The notes beneath the pieces were generated by a model that saw only the letters and a program-made list of their open reading frames with translations, made no database searches and was not told the origin of the DNA. 64,000 nucleotides of DNA. Origin: Iodidimonas sp. SYSU 1G8 (GTDB taxonomy: Bacteria; Pseudomonadota; Alphaproteobacteria; SMXS01). A program made the translations under genes and the position numbers. Shown here one piece after another: positions 34,780-43,169 of the stretch. The stretch covers positions 806,001 through 870,000 of the forward strand of contig NZ_JBBYXJ010000002.1 of assembly GCF_039655775.1 (NCBI RefSeq), read 5' to 3'. The stretch's first letter is position 1. Every line of letters begins with the position of its first letter.

Positions 34780-36000
34780 ATGAAGGCAGTACTGCTTTCC
34801 ATCACACCGCTCCTGCTGGCGGTGTTTCTGCTGGCGCTCGGTTCGGGTCTTCTGGGAACCTTGCTCAGCGTGCGCCTCGCCGTGGCGGCGGTCGATCCGA
34901 TGACCGCCGGCGCCGTGATGTCGGCCTATTTCGTCGGCCTGTTCGCCGGGTCGATGATCATGCAGCGCTGGATCGTGTCGGTGGGCTATATCCGCACCTA
35001 CGCGGCGTTCTCGGCGATTCTCTCGGCCGCCCTGCTGCTGCATCCGTTCGGGCTCGACCCGTTGGTCTGGTCGGCCCTGCGGCTCGTCGAGGGGTTCTGC
35101 ATGGCCGGGCTGCTGCTGTGCGTCGAGAGCTGGCTCAACGTACGCTCGACACGGGAGAGCCGGGGCCAGATCCTCGCGCTCTATATGGTCGTTTTCTATG
35201 CCGCCAATGGCCTCGGGCAGCTGTTCCTGGCGCTCGACGACAGCGGCTTCGGCCTGTTCGTGATCGCGTCCATGATCGTCTCGGTCGCCGCCGTTCCGGT
35301 CGCGCTGACGCGGGTCGAAGCGCCGGCCACGGCCGCCTCCGGCAATTTCGGCATCCGGAAGCTCTACGATGTGTCCCCGACCGGGATCGTCGGCAGCCTG
35401 ATGTCGGGTGTCGTGGTCGGCGCGTTCTATGCGCTAGGGCCGTTCTTTGCGATCGCGGTCGGCTTTTCCCCGACTCAGGCCGCCGGTTTCATGAGCGCCG
35501 CCATCTTTGGTGGGCTGGTGGCCCAGTGGCCGATCGGCCGGCTGTCCGACAAGTTCGACCGCAGACGGGTTATCATCTTCGTCAATCTGGCCACGGCGGC
35601 CGTCGCCGTGCCCATGGCCGTGCTCGGACCAGCCCACTACGTGTTGCTGCTGGTGCTGGTCGGCGCGTTTGGGGGTCTGGCGTTCACGCTCTATCCCCTC
35701 AGCGTGGCCAATGCCAATGACAATGTCGATCCGGCCGACGTGGTCGCGACGGGCCGAGGGCTTCTGGTCGCCTACAGCGTCGGCGCGTTTCTCGGGCCGC
35801 TGATATCGGCCGTCGCCATGTACAGCGTCGCACCGGGCGCCCTGTTTCTGTTCATGGCCGGAATCTGCGCCACGACATCGATCTATGTCTGGTGGCGAAT
35901 CACCCGCAAGGCGCCTGTGCCCGACGACCAGCGCGTGCCCTATCAGATGCTGCCGCGCATGACGCCCGAGGCGATGGAAATGGACCCGCGCGCGGGTTGA
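34780..36000 (+). CDS. Major facilitator superfamily transporter (YcaD-like)
   Basis: I place the start at ATG 34780, directly before the first membrane helix as usual in this family; 34759 is in frame too. The roughly 406-residue protein has twelve predicted helices, with 'ALRLVEGFCMAGLLLCVESWLN' in helix 4 and 'GRLSDKFDRRRVI' in the central MFS loop position. It would export or import a small molecule. Substrate unknown. Confidence 0.87.
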   Translation: MKAVLLSITPLLLAVFLLALGSGLLGTLLSVRLAVAAVDPMTAGAVMSAYFVGLFAGSMIMQRWIVSVGYIRTYAAFSAILSAALLLHPFGLDPLVWSALRLVEGFCMAGLLLCVESWLNVRSTRESRGQILALYMVVFYAANGLGQLFLALDDSGFGLFVIASMIVSVAAVPVALTRVEAPATAASGNFGIRKLYDVSPTGIVGSLMSGVVVGAFYALGPFFAIAVGFSPTQAAGFMSAAIFGGLVAQWPIGRLSDKFDRRRVIIFVNLATAAVAVPMAVLGPAHYVLLLVLVGAFGGLAFTLYPLSVANANDNVDPADVVATGRGLLVAYSVGAFLGPLISAVAMYSVAPGALFLFMAGICATTSIYVWWRITRKAPVPDDQRVPYQMLPRMTPEAMEMDPRAG

Positions 36001-36107
36001 CGCCCACGGGTTGGATCAAGGCACAAGGCAAGTCGCGCGTCGGTTGTGCCATATCTGCCACACTACGCGCGGTGGTGGCGCTTAATTTCAATCATGGCGA
36101 AATCCAG

Positions 36108-36152
36108 TTGGAATTCTGTCCGCGAATCGGTATTTTAATTTCAAATTTGAAA
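36108..36152 (+). promoter_or_regulatory. Sigma70-like promoter with a palindrome at the expected start site, upstream of the PEP-CTERM gene
   Basis: TTGGAA (36108-36113) and TATTTT (36131-36136) are 17 bases apart. Three bases after the -10, a perfect 14-bp palindrome TTTCAAATTTGAAA spans 36139-36152, over the likely transcription start. A repressor bound there would block initiation. The AT-rich patch stands out against GC-rich surroundings. Confidence 0.45.
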
Positions 36153-36178
36153 CGAAATTCCGTTCGGAAAGAGAGTTC

Positions 36179-36934
36179 ATGCGCCCGTTCATCATCTCCA
36201 GTCGGGTCGTTCAGGCAGTCGCGGTCGCCGCCGCGATGCTCGTTTCTCTGCCGGCGTCGGCGGCCTACTTCCAGACGGATTTCGAAAGCGGCCTACCCAG
36301 CGAGATTACCGGCGCTGGCGTGATCGAGGGAACCCAAGGCTATAGCGCTTACGGGTTCGGCAACAATTTCCTGCGCAACACCACCGCGCCGGGGCAGCCG
36401 ATCACGCTGACCCTGACCAACCTGCCCGCGCATACCAGCTTCAACCTGGATTTCCTTCTCGCCATCATCGACTCGTGGGACGGCAACGGCGACGGCGTCA
36501 ATACGGTCGCGCCGGATTACCTGAACATTACCGTGGATGGCACGCCGATCTTCTCGCAGACCTTCGAGAACTCCTCGGCCGGCGGTTTCGGCACCGTCCA
36601 GTCCTATGTTCCGCCGTCGGGCGTCACGCTCGCGCGCTACGAGGATCTGGGCTTCACCACGGGGAATTACTGGGTCGACTCGGCCTATGACATGGGCCTC
36701 GATTCGCTGTTCGACAACATCGCGCACACCGCCTCGACCCTGACCATCCAGTTCTTCGCCAATGGCAGCGGCTGGCAGGGCGGCGCGAATGACGAGAGCT
36801 TCGCGCTCGATAATATCGCGATCACGCTGAACGGCCTTGCGACCGAGGTGCCCGAGCCGGCCGCCGCGGCGCTGTTCATGGGAATGGCCATGCTCGCCAT
36901 GGGACAATATCGACGCCGCCGACGCATCAGCTAA
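36179..36934 (+). CDS. Secreted PEP-CTERM protein, likely exosortase substrate
   Basis: This 251-residue protein has a signal peptide (residues about 10-29, cleavage ASA-A) and a C-terminal sorting tail: 'EVPEP', a hydrophobic helix 'AAAALFMGMAMLAMGQY', then 'RRRRR'. That tripartite tail is the PEP-CTERM signal cut by exosortases in EPS-producing Gram-negatives. The body is Asn/Thr/Asp-rich with jelly-roll-like strands ('FNLDFLLAIIDSWDGNGDGVN') and no Cys. It would be an outer surface or matrix protein. GGAAAGAGAG precedes the ATG; a strong terminator follows. Confidence 0.88.
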   Translation: MRPFIISSRVVQAVAVAAAMLVSLPASAAYFQTDFESGLPSEITGAGVIEGTQGYSAYGFGNNFLRNTTAPGQPITLTLTNLPAHTSFNLDFLLAIIDSWDGNGDGVNTVAPDYLNITVDGTPIFSQTFENSSAGGFGTVQSYVPPSGVTLARYEDLGFTTGNYWVDSAYDMGLDSLFDNIAHTASTLTIQFFANGSGWQGGANDESFALDNIAITLNGLATEVPEPAAAALFMGMAMLAMGQYRRRRRIS

Positions 36935-36983
36935 GGCGGTAGATGGGGGCGCGGGGCCGGGCCCGCCTTAAACAATCCGGAAA

Positions 36984-37009
36984 AAAGGGGCGCCTCGCGG
37001 CGCCCCTTT
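36984..37009. terminator. Strong bidirectional rho-independent terminator
   Basis: AAAGGGGCGCC pairs with GGCGCCCCTTT around a TCGC tetraloop, flanked by an A run on the left and TTTC-TTT on the right. It lies between the convergent PEP-CTERM and UDP-xylose synthase genes and can serve both. Confidence 0.88.
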
Positions 37010-37037
37010 CTTTATGGCCCTGCACCCTCGCAGGGGG

Positions 37038-38036
37038 CTAGGAAACGGCGCGGATCTCGGGTTCCGCAATGTCCGGCGAGCCGGCGGACAGCAGGGTGTC
37101 GAAATAGTCGATGGTGCGCTTCAACCCCTCGGCCAGCGGGACACCCGGCGTCCAGCCAAGGGTGGACTGGGCGCGGCTGATATCGGGCCGGCGTTGGCGG
37201 GGATCGTCCTCGGGCAGTGGCTGGAAGACCAGCCTGGAGCGCGATCCGGTCAGCGCCAGCACCAGATCGGCCAGCTCCAGCATGGTATTCTCGACGGGAT
37301 TACCCAGATTGATCGGCCCGGTCACGCCGTCCGGCGTTTCCGCGAGACTCACCAGCCCCTCCACGAGGTCATCGACATAGCAGAACGACCGGGTTTGCCG
37401 GCCGTCGCCGAACACGGTCAGGTCTTCACCGCGCAGCGCCTGGACCACGAAGGTCGAGACGACGCGGCCGTCATTGATCTGCATGCGCGGACCGTAAGTG
37501 TTGAAGATGCGGGCAACCTTGATGTCGAGGCCGTATTGCCGCCGGTAGTCGAAGAACAGGGTTTCCGCGCAGCGCTTGCCCTCGTCATAGCATGCGCGCG
37601 GTCCGAGAGGATTGACGTTGCCCCAGTAATCCTCGGTCTGCGGATGAACCTGGGCGTCACCATAGACTTCGCTGGTCGATGCCTGGAGGATCGTGCACTT
37701 CAGCCGCTTGGCAAGCCCGAGCATGTTGATGGCCCCGTGCACCGACGTCTTGGTCGTGGCGACGGGATCACGCTGGTACTGCACCGGGGAAGCCGGACAG
37801 GCCAGGTTGAAGATGCGGTCCACTTCGATATACAGCGGAAACGTGACGTCATGCCGCATGAACTCGAAGCGCGGCTCACCGTGCAGATGGTCGATGTTGC
37901 GTTTGCTGCCGGTCAGAAGGTTATCGACGCAGACCACGTCGTGGCCCTTGCCGATCAGTCGGTCGATCAGGTGCGACCCCACGAAACCGGCGCCGCCGGT
38001 CACCAGAATCCGCTCCCTGCCCAGATCCACGCCCAT
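37038..38036 (-). CDS. UDP-glucuronate decarboxylase (UDP-xylose synthase)
   Basis: ATG 38036 has GGGGGA upstream and gives 332 residues. It is an extended SDR: '[14 protein letters not shown]' for NAD, 'STSEVYGD', 'CYDEGKR' (catalytic Tyr and Lys), '[11 protein letters not shown]', and '[19 protein letters not shown]', which marks the UXS family. It makes UDP-xylose from UDP-glucuronate for polysaccharide synthesis. It lies next to the PEP-CTERM gene in convergent orientation, in keeping with an EPS role. Confidence 0.92.
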   Translation of the reverse strand: MGVDLGRERILVTGGAGFVGSHLIDRLIGKGHDVVCVDNLLTGSKRNIDHLHGEPRFEFMRHDVTFPLYIEVDRIFNLACPASPVQYQRDPVATTKTSVHGAINMLGLAKRLKCTILQASTSEVYGDAQVHPQTEDYWGNVNPLGPRACYDEGKRCAETLFFDYRRQYGLDIKVARIFNTYGPRMQINDGRVVSTFVVQALRGEDLTVFGDGRQTRSFCYVDDLVEGLVSLAETPDGVTGPINLGNPVENTMLELADLVLALTGSRSRLVFQPLPEDDPRQRRPDISRAQSTLGWTPGVPLAEGLKRTIDYFDTLLSAGSPDIAEPEIRAVS

Positions 38037-38419
38037 TGATATCCCCCAAAGCCCCAGACACCGCGCCCCGGGGACCGCGGCATCCTGAATGTGATGCGTT
38101 AGAAATCGTCCGGACCGGCACGGAATATGGTGACGCCGAACGGTGGCCCTCGTGTCCGCCAGCTGACAAAGGTCTGGCTGGGACCGCATGCCGTGATCGC
38201 TACGCCATGCCCGGCAAGTCTACCGGTTTCCTTCTCCCGCGTCATCTCGCCCGTGAGTCCGAGCGGGCTTGCATGGGGTGCTTCCCGGTGTCACCTCCGG
38301 GGCCAGGGGCGCGTGATTGCGCTAACCAGCGCAAGGAGGCGGTGATAGTCTAGGTATTGAGGTACCATTGTTCTTGGGGAAGCAGATGGTGCCGCGTGGA
38401 CCTTTGAGGGGGGACTTTC
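38037..38419. other. Divergent intergenic region, no gene seen
   Basis: These 383 bases separate the UDP-xylose synthase and aquaporin starts. I see no convincing coding region: two overlapping open frames at 38036-38353 have Pro/Arg/Cys-rich translations without family signals. Promoters for both flanking genes must lie here, but no clear -35/-10 pair stands out. GAGGGGGGA just before 38420 is the aquaporin ribosome site. Confidence 0.4.
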
Positions 38420-39112
38420 ATGTTCAGGAAAATGGCTGCCGAGTTTTTCGGCACGTTCTGGCTCGTCTTCGGTGGCTGTGGATCAGCCGTGCTGGCGGCG
38501 AGCTTTCTCGATCTCGGCATCGGACTGGCCGGCGTGTCGCTGGCGTTCGGCCTGACGGTCGTGACCATGGCCTATGCGGTGGGACACATTTCCGGCGGGC
38601 ATTTCAATCCGGCGGTCACCATCGGCCTCTGGGTGGGCGGCCGCTGTCCGACAGGTGATGTCGCGCCCTATATGGTCTCGCAAGTGCTCGGCGCCATCGC
38701 GGCCGCCGGGGTGCTTTACGTCATCGCCAGCGGTGCCGCCGGGTTCGACCTCGTCCAAGGCGGTTTCGCCAGCAACGGCTATGCCGAACATTCGCCGGGC
38801 GGCTATGGCCTGATCGCCTGCCTCGTGGCGGAGGTGGTGCTGACCGCGGGATTTCTCATGGTCATCATGGGGGTGACGGACACGCGGGCCCCTGCCGGTT
38901 TCGCCCCGCTTGCCATCGGCCTGGCGCTGACCCTGATCCACCTGATCAGCATCCCGGTGACCAACACATCGGTCAATCCGGCGCGCAGCACCGGTCAGGC
39001 ACTTTTCGTAGGCGGCTGGGCGCTGCATCAATTGTGGCTGTTCTGGGTCGCGCCCATCGTGGGCGGGGCGCTGGGCGCGGGTCTCTACCGCGTGCTGTTC
39101 GCCAGCAGGTAG
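38420..39112 (+). CDS. aqpZ: Aquaporin Z-type water channel
   Basis: This 230-residue protein has six helices and both pore loops with NPA: '[11 protein letters not shown]' and '[12 protein letters not shown]'. 'NTSVNPARS' with Arg after the second NPA and His in helix 5 ('[11 protein letters not shown]') fit a narrow water-selective filter like AqpZ. Inner-membrane location. A very strong ribosome site precedes it. Confidence 0.95.
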   Translation: MFRKMAAEFFGTFWLVFGGCGSAVLAASFLDLGIGLAGVSLAFGLTVVTMAYAVGHISGGHFNPAVTIGLWVGGRCPTGDVAPYMVSQVLGAIAAAGVLYVIASGAAGFDLVQGGFASNGYAEHSPGGYGLIACLVAEVVLTAGFLMVIMGVTDTRAPAGFAPLAIGLALTLIHLISIPVTNTSVNPARSTGQALFVGGWALHQLWLFWVAPIVGGALGAGLYRVLFASR

Positions 39113-39142
39113 GCAGGCGGGCGGCGTTCCGGCCGCCCCTTG

Positions 39143-39796
39143 TCAGAACTCGACGTCCAGTTCTTCCAGTTCCTCGGGCTCGGCCTTGGCCGAGTCGAGC
39201 CATTCGACCATCAGCGGCCAGGCCAGGATGCGCTGGGCGTAGGCGGCGCATGCTTCGTCCAGCTTCACGTCATAGGTCTTGAAGCGCGTGCAGACCGGCG
39301 CGTACATGGCGTCGGCCACCGAGAGCTCGCCATAGAGATACGGGCCGCCATGGGTCAGCAGGCACTCGCGCCAGATGGTGACGATGCGCTCGATGTCCGC
39401 CTGGGCGCCGGCCCAAACCTTGAACCCGGGATAATGGGCCTTCAGGTTCATCGGCAGCGCCGCGCGGAGATTGGCGAAGCCCGAATGCATTTCGCCGCAG
39501 ATGGAGCGGCAATGGGCGCGGGCGACGGGATCGGCGGGGAACAGCCCCGCCTCGGGATTGATCTCATGCAGATATTCGGCGATGGCCAGGGTATCCCACA
39601 CGGAAATGCCCTTGTGGGTCAGCCGCGGAACCTGAAAGGAGGGAGACAGCAGCAGGAGCTCGGCCCGTGTGGACGGATCGTCGGCGGGCAGGATTTCTTC
39701 CTTGAACTCCAGACCGCCCATCTTGGCAAGCAGCCAACCTCGCAACGACCACGAGGAGTAGTTCTTGCTGCTGATCGTCAGTGTGGCTTTGCTCAT
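39143..39796 (-). CDS. Glutathione S-transferase family protein
   Basis: ATG 39796 gives 217 residues, the normal GST size; the longer frame to 39928 has no ribosome site. The thioredoxin-like N-domain starts 'LTISSKNYSSWSLRGWLLAK', where a Ser is the likely catalytic residue, and has 'VPRLTHKGISVWDTLAIAEYL' (cis-Pro and the Ser/Asp glutathione site). The all-helical C-domain follows and the protein ends in an acidic tail. Likely detoxification; substrate unknown. Confidence 0.88.
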   Translation of the reverse strand: MSKATLTISSKNYSSWSLRGWLLAKMGGLEFKEEILPADDPSTRAELLLLSPSFQVPRLTHKGISVWDTLAIAEYLHEINPEAGLFPADPVARAHCRSICGEMHSGFANLRAALPMNLKAHYPGFKVWAGAQADIERIVTIWRECLLTHGGPYLYGELSVADAMYAPVCTRFKTYDVKLDEACAAYAQRILAWPLMVEWLDSAKAEPEELEELDVEF

Positions 39797-40029
39797 CGCA
39801 CTGCTCCGGGGCGTCACCGCCCGCCTGTTTTCCGCCGACTGATTCTGAGCGGTTCCGATGTCTTGTGCAAGTGCGAAAAGAAGGCAATCAATTACGGCTA
39901 AATATTGAGCGCCATTGCTTAAATTCAAAGCAATCCGAGCTTTGTTCCGGTGTGCAGAAGTCTCTCGCAGCGCAGCAAAAAATACATTAGCCTCGTCGGT
40001 GACGGTTCGCTTTTCGCAGGGCGTCCGTA

Positions 40030-41277
40030 ATGATATCTCACCGGATCGGCTTCTCGCCCATGATCTATCTCGCCTACCAGACGTCCAGCGACCTCATGGC
40101 GCCGTTCCGTGCCGTGGCCCAGATGGCCAGCGCGGTGCTGAACCATCCGCCGGCGGGTCTGTCGCAGAACATGTTCTTCCGCACCATGGCGGCGTCGTTC
40201 GAGATGCTGGGCAGGACCCAGCTGACCCATGGCCGCCCCCCTTACGGAATCGACAGAGTCACGGTCGGCAACCGGGAGGTCGAGGTGGTGGAGGAAGCGG
40301 CGTTCAGCACGCCCTTCGGCACGCTGCTGCGCTTCAGGAAGGACGTGGATACGGCGCAACCGAGGGTTCTCGTCGTCGCGCCGCTCTCGGGGCATTTCGC
40401 GACGCTGCTGCGCAATACGGTGGAGACCCTGCTGCCGGAGAACGATGTCTACATCACCGACTGGCATAATGCCCGGGACGTACCGCTGTCGGCCGGCACC
40501 TTCGGCTTCGATGATTACGTCGACCATGTGATCCGGTTTCTCGAGGAAATGGGCGAAGGGTCCCACGTCATCGCCGTGTGCCAGCCCTGCGTTCAGGTTC
40601 TGGTCGCGGCGGCGGTGATGGCGCAGACGAATAATCCGGCCCAGCCGCGCAGCATGACGCTGATGGCCGGCCCGATCGACACGCGGATCAATCCGACGAC
40701 CGTCAACGACCTGGCCACCACCAAGCCGATCGAGTGGTTCGAGCAGAAACTGATTTCGAAGGTGCCCTACGGCTTCGCCGGCGCCGGCCGCCGGGTCTAT
40801 CCGGGATTCGTCCAGCTGACCGCGTTCATGAGCATGAACATGGACCGCCACGTGAAGGCCCATGTGGAGCTGTTCGAGAATCTGGTGAAGGGCGATCTGG
40901 ACAAGGCCGGGGCGACCAAGACCTTCTATGACGAATACTTCGCGGTGCTCGACCTGCCCGCCGAGTTCTATATCGAGACCGTGCAGCGCGTGTTTCAGGA
41001 AGCCCTGCTGGCGCGCGGCCTGCTCGAATGGCGCGGGCAGAAGGTGGACCCCTCGGCGATCCGGCGGACGTCGTTGCTGACGGTCGAAGGCGAGCGGGAC
41101 GATATCTGTGCCGTCGGGCAGACCATGGCGGCGCAGGACCTGTGCAGCGGGCTGCGTCCGTATCGCAAGCGGCACCACATGCAGGCCGGCGTCGGTCATT
41201 ACGGCGTCTTCAGCGGCAAGCGCTGGCAGAACCAGATTTATCCGCTGGTGCGCAACACCATCCTGTCCTCCGAATAG
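40030..41277 (+). CDS. phaZ: Intracellular polyhydroxyalkanoate depolymerase
   Basis: This 415-residue alpha/beta hydrolase matches intracellular PhaZ: N-terminal 'MIYLAYQTSSDLMAPFRAVAQ', nucleophile box 'AVCQPCVQ' with Cys in place of Ser, oxyanion region 'VAPLSGHFATLLRNTVETLL', 'VYITDWHNARDVPL', and His in 'GVGHYGVFSGKRW'. It breaks down native PHA granules, so the organism probably stores PHA. The ATG at 40030 follows AGGG at 8 bases; ATG 40060 is an alternative. No PHA synthase is in the window. Confidence 0.93.
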   Translation: MISHRIGFSPMIYLAYQTSSDLMAPFRAVAQMASAVLNHPPAGLSQNMFFRTMAASFEMLGRTQLTHGRPPYGIDRVTVGNREVEVVEEAAFSTPFGTLLRFRKDVDTAQPRVLVVAPLSGHFATLLRNTVETLLPENDVYITDWHNARDVPLSAGTFGFDDYVDHVIRFLEEMGEGSHVIAVCQPCVQVLVAAAVMAQTNNPAQPRSMTLMAGPIDTRINPTTVNDLATTKPIEWFEQKLISKVPYGFAGAGRRVYPGFVQLTAFMSMNMDRHVKAHVELFENLVKGDLDKAGATKTFYDEYFAVLDLPAEFYIETVQRVFQEALLARGLLEWRGQKVDPSAIRRTSLLTVEGERDDICAVGQTMAAQDLCSGLRPYRKRHHMQAGVGHYGVFSGKRWQNQIYPLVRNTILSSE

Positions 41278-41893
41278 TCAGAGGACGTCACACTCGTTGT
41301 CGGGCGCGACTCTCGTTTTCGGTTGATGTGGCGTGGGCCCGAAATAAGTGGGGCGGCACAGCTAGAAAATTAACTGTGCCGCCCCGCAACCCCAGTACTG
41401 GACCCGGCTATGGGCCGATAGCTCTCCGAGTCCTCACCGCAATAGTGCTTGGGCCGGCAAAACAGCGGTTTGGGTACAGGGGCTGACCAAATTCCTTAAC
41501 TCCTGATACAGACCCCGCCGGTGTTCGCACCTGCCGGTAACCGGCGCTCAAGCGCCTGGCGTATCCTCGGTATCTTCCTGACGCGGGAGGTCCGTTGGCA
41601 TCGCCCCTACCAGCAAGACGCGCTCTTGACGCGGTCTATACCCAATCCAAACATGCCGCGATTCCCCCGGTATCGCAAGAGGAGACACGTTCGCCGATGT
41701 CAAAAAAGGGCAAAGATAGGGCCGGGCGATGTCGACGAGGGTGCTTTTGCCAGGCGAAAGCGGCGGGCTGTCATGCGCAGCCTGACAATTCCGACAGGTT
41801 TCTTGTTCCTAATGACCAGCCATGATCTGCGGGATGTCTTGGCCCGACTGATTCGCCAACGGCGACGGAGAGCCGAAGCCTTGCCGCAGGCCG
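41278..41893. other. Long intergenic region with a 12-bp inverted repeat
   Basis: No gene can be supported in these 616 bases. Overlapping open frames (41521-41922 and 41595-41825, plus strand) give Arg-rich translations with no family pattern. The clearest structure is the perfect inverted repeat near 41350-41384. It may be a worn-out gene remnant. Confidence 0.4.
41350..41384. repeat. 12-bp perfect inverted repeat, possible terminator of phaZ
   Basis: GGGGCGGCACAG (41350-41361) pairs with CTGTGCCGCCCC (41373-41384) across an AT-rich loop of 11 bases. It is 73 bases past the phaZ stop. There is no T run after it, so it is not a textbook terminator; an attenuator, protein site or transposon-end relic is possible. 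Confidence 0.45.
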
Positions 41894-42031
41894 TCAGTCG
41901 CGAAGCATCACGCTGGCGGTAAGCAAATTGTCGTCGAGTGTTTCGTCATCAAGCGACTGGGCCAAAGGCACAGCCCAGAACCCCAGCATGAAGCCGGCCA
42001 GCAAGATGAGACCGATCGATTTGAATGGCAT
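41894..42031 (-). CDS. Possible 45-residue single-pass membrane or secreted peptide
   Basis: From ATG 42031, with AGGGGG upstream, the frame reads a Lys-containing start, a hydrophobic helix 'IGLILLAGFMLGFWAVPLA' (residues 6-24) and an acidic tail 'SLDDETLDDNLL'. The helix may be a signal peptide cut after ALAQ-type residues. The good ribosome site and signal layout favour a real gene, but there is no family match I know. Confidence 0.4.
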   Translation of the reverse strand: MPFKSIGLILLAGFMLGFWAVPLAQSLDDETLDDNLLTASVMLRD

Positions 42032-42255
42032 CCGTGACCCCCTAGCCCGCGAATAGCCTGTCTTGGCACGAAGCCCATGCTGGCCCGAAGCCCTTGCCCG
42101 GATCAACACAAAATAATCGCTTTCGAGGCCGGGCCGTCCGACATCCACTAAGATAAAGGGTGCAAAGAGGAAATCTGCCTGAATGACGGCCTGGGCGATG
42201 TCCGGGCGGCGCGGTCCTGACGCGCGCGCCTCGGACGGACGCGAATCGCCGGGAC

Positions 42256-43107
42256 TCAGTCGCCGTGCGGCCGCCGGTTCCTTTCGACGGGAAACAGATT
42301 GTCATAGGCGGCATCGCGCTTTTCCCGGAATGCCGTCACGCCCTCGCGCAGGTCGCGCCCGCCGGGGAGGGTCGCGGCTGTCCAGATCGCCACGTAGTTG
42401 AGGCTGTCCGCCACGCTGTGGTCGCGGGCATAGTTCATCAGTTCCTTGGAGCCGTGGACGGCCAGCGGCGACTTGGCGGCGATGCCGCGCGCGATCTCCA
42501 TCACGGCCGCGAGCAGCTCTTCCTGGGTGTCGAAGACGTTGTTGACGTAACCGACCTGCCGCGCTTCCTCGCCATACATGCGCCGACCCGTGAAGGCGAG
42601 CTCGCGGGCGATTCCGGCCGGAATCAGACGGGGCAGCCGCTGCAACGTCCCCAGATCAGGCGCCATGCCGATGTTCACTTCCTGGACGACGAAGAACGCG
42701 TCCCTGGTGCAATAGCGCATGTCGGCGCACACGGTCATGTCGAGACCGCCGCCGACGCAAGCCCCCTGGATGGCCGCGAGTACCGGATAGCGGCATTTCT
42801 CCAGGCGGCCGATGCGGTCGTGCAGGTCCAGCAGGTGGCGGCGGAAGGCCTCGCGCTTGCGTCCCTCGTCTTGGGTGCTCGGCGCGTTCAGGCTTTTGAA
42901 GGAGTTCAGGTCCAGCCCGGCGCAGAAGTGCTTTCCGGTCGACGAGAGCACGACGACGCGCACATCGTCCCGGGCCTCGATCTCGTCGAAGACGGCGGGA
43001 AATTCCACCCAGAAATCCGGGTTCAGGCTGTTGAATTCGTCCGGCCTGTTCAGGATCACGTGCGCGATCTGATCGGCGACTTCCAGTTTGACGGCCTTGC
43101 CTGTCAT
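42256..43107 (-). CDS. Enoyl-CoA hydratase/isomerase, dienoyl-CoA isomerase-like
   Basis: ATG 43107 with GGAGGAACG upstream gives 283 residues. Crotonase motifs are clear: 'GKHFCAGLDL' (oxyanion hole), 'GACVGGGLDMTVCADMRYC' and 'VVQEVNIGMAPDLGTLQRLPRLI'. Glu and Asp in the last motif match the catalytic pair of delta3,5-delta2,4-dienoyl-CoA isomerase (ECH1), needed for unsaturated fatty acids. It is the last gene of the beta-oxidation run, 62 bases after the FadJ-like gene. Confidence 0.88.
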   Translation of the reverse strand: MTGKAVKLEVADQIAHVILNRPDEFNSLNPDFWVEFPAVFDEIEARDDVRVVVLSSTGKHFCAGLDLNSFKSLNAPSTQDEGRKREAFRRHLLDLHDRIGRLEKCRYPVLAAIQGACVGGGLDMTVCADMRYCTRDAFFVVQEVNIGMAPDLGTLQRLPRLIPAGIARELAFTGRRMYGEEARQVGYVNNVFDTQEELLAAVMEIARGIAAKSPLAVHGSKELMNYARDHSVADSLNYVAIWTAATLPGGRDLREGVTAFREKRDAAYDNLFPVERNRRPHGD

Positions 43108-43169
43108 GGGGCGTTCCTCCAAGGGAAGGGCCGGCGCTTGGCGCCGGCCCCTGACGTTTCCGCGGTGGT

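Noticed and set aside
36079-36100. Sigma54-like promoter upstream of the PEP-CTERM gene (TGGCGC...)
   Set aside because: The -24 GG is present but the -12 element reads CA instead of GC at the fixed distance, so it does not fit the consensus.
38036-38353. 105-codon frame between UDP-xylose synthase and aquaporin
   Set aside because: Pro/Arg/Cys-rich product with no ribosome site; it lies where promoters are expected.
41521-41922. Arg-rich 133-codon frame in the long intergenic region
   Set aside because: No ribosome site, no family pattern, and an amino-acid mix unlike real neighbours.
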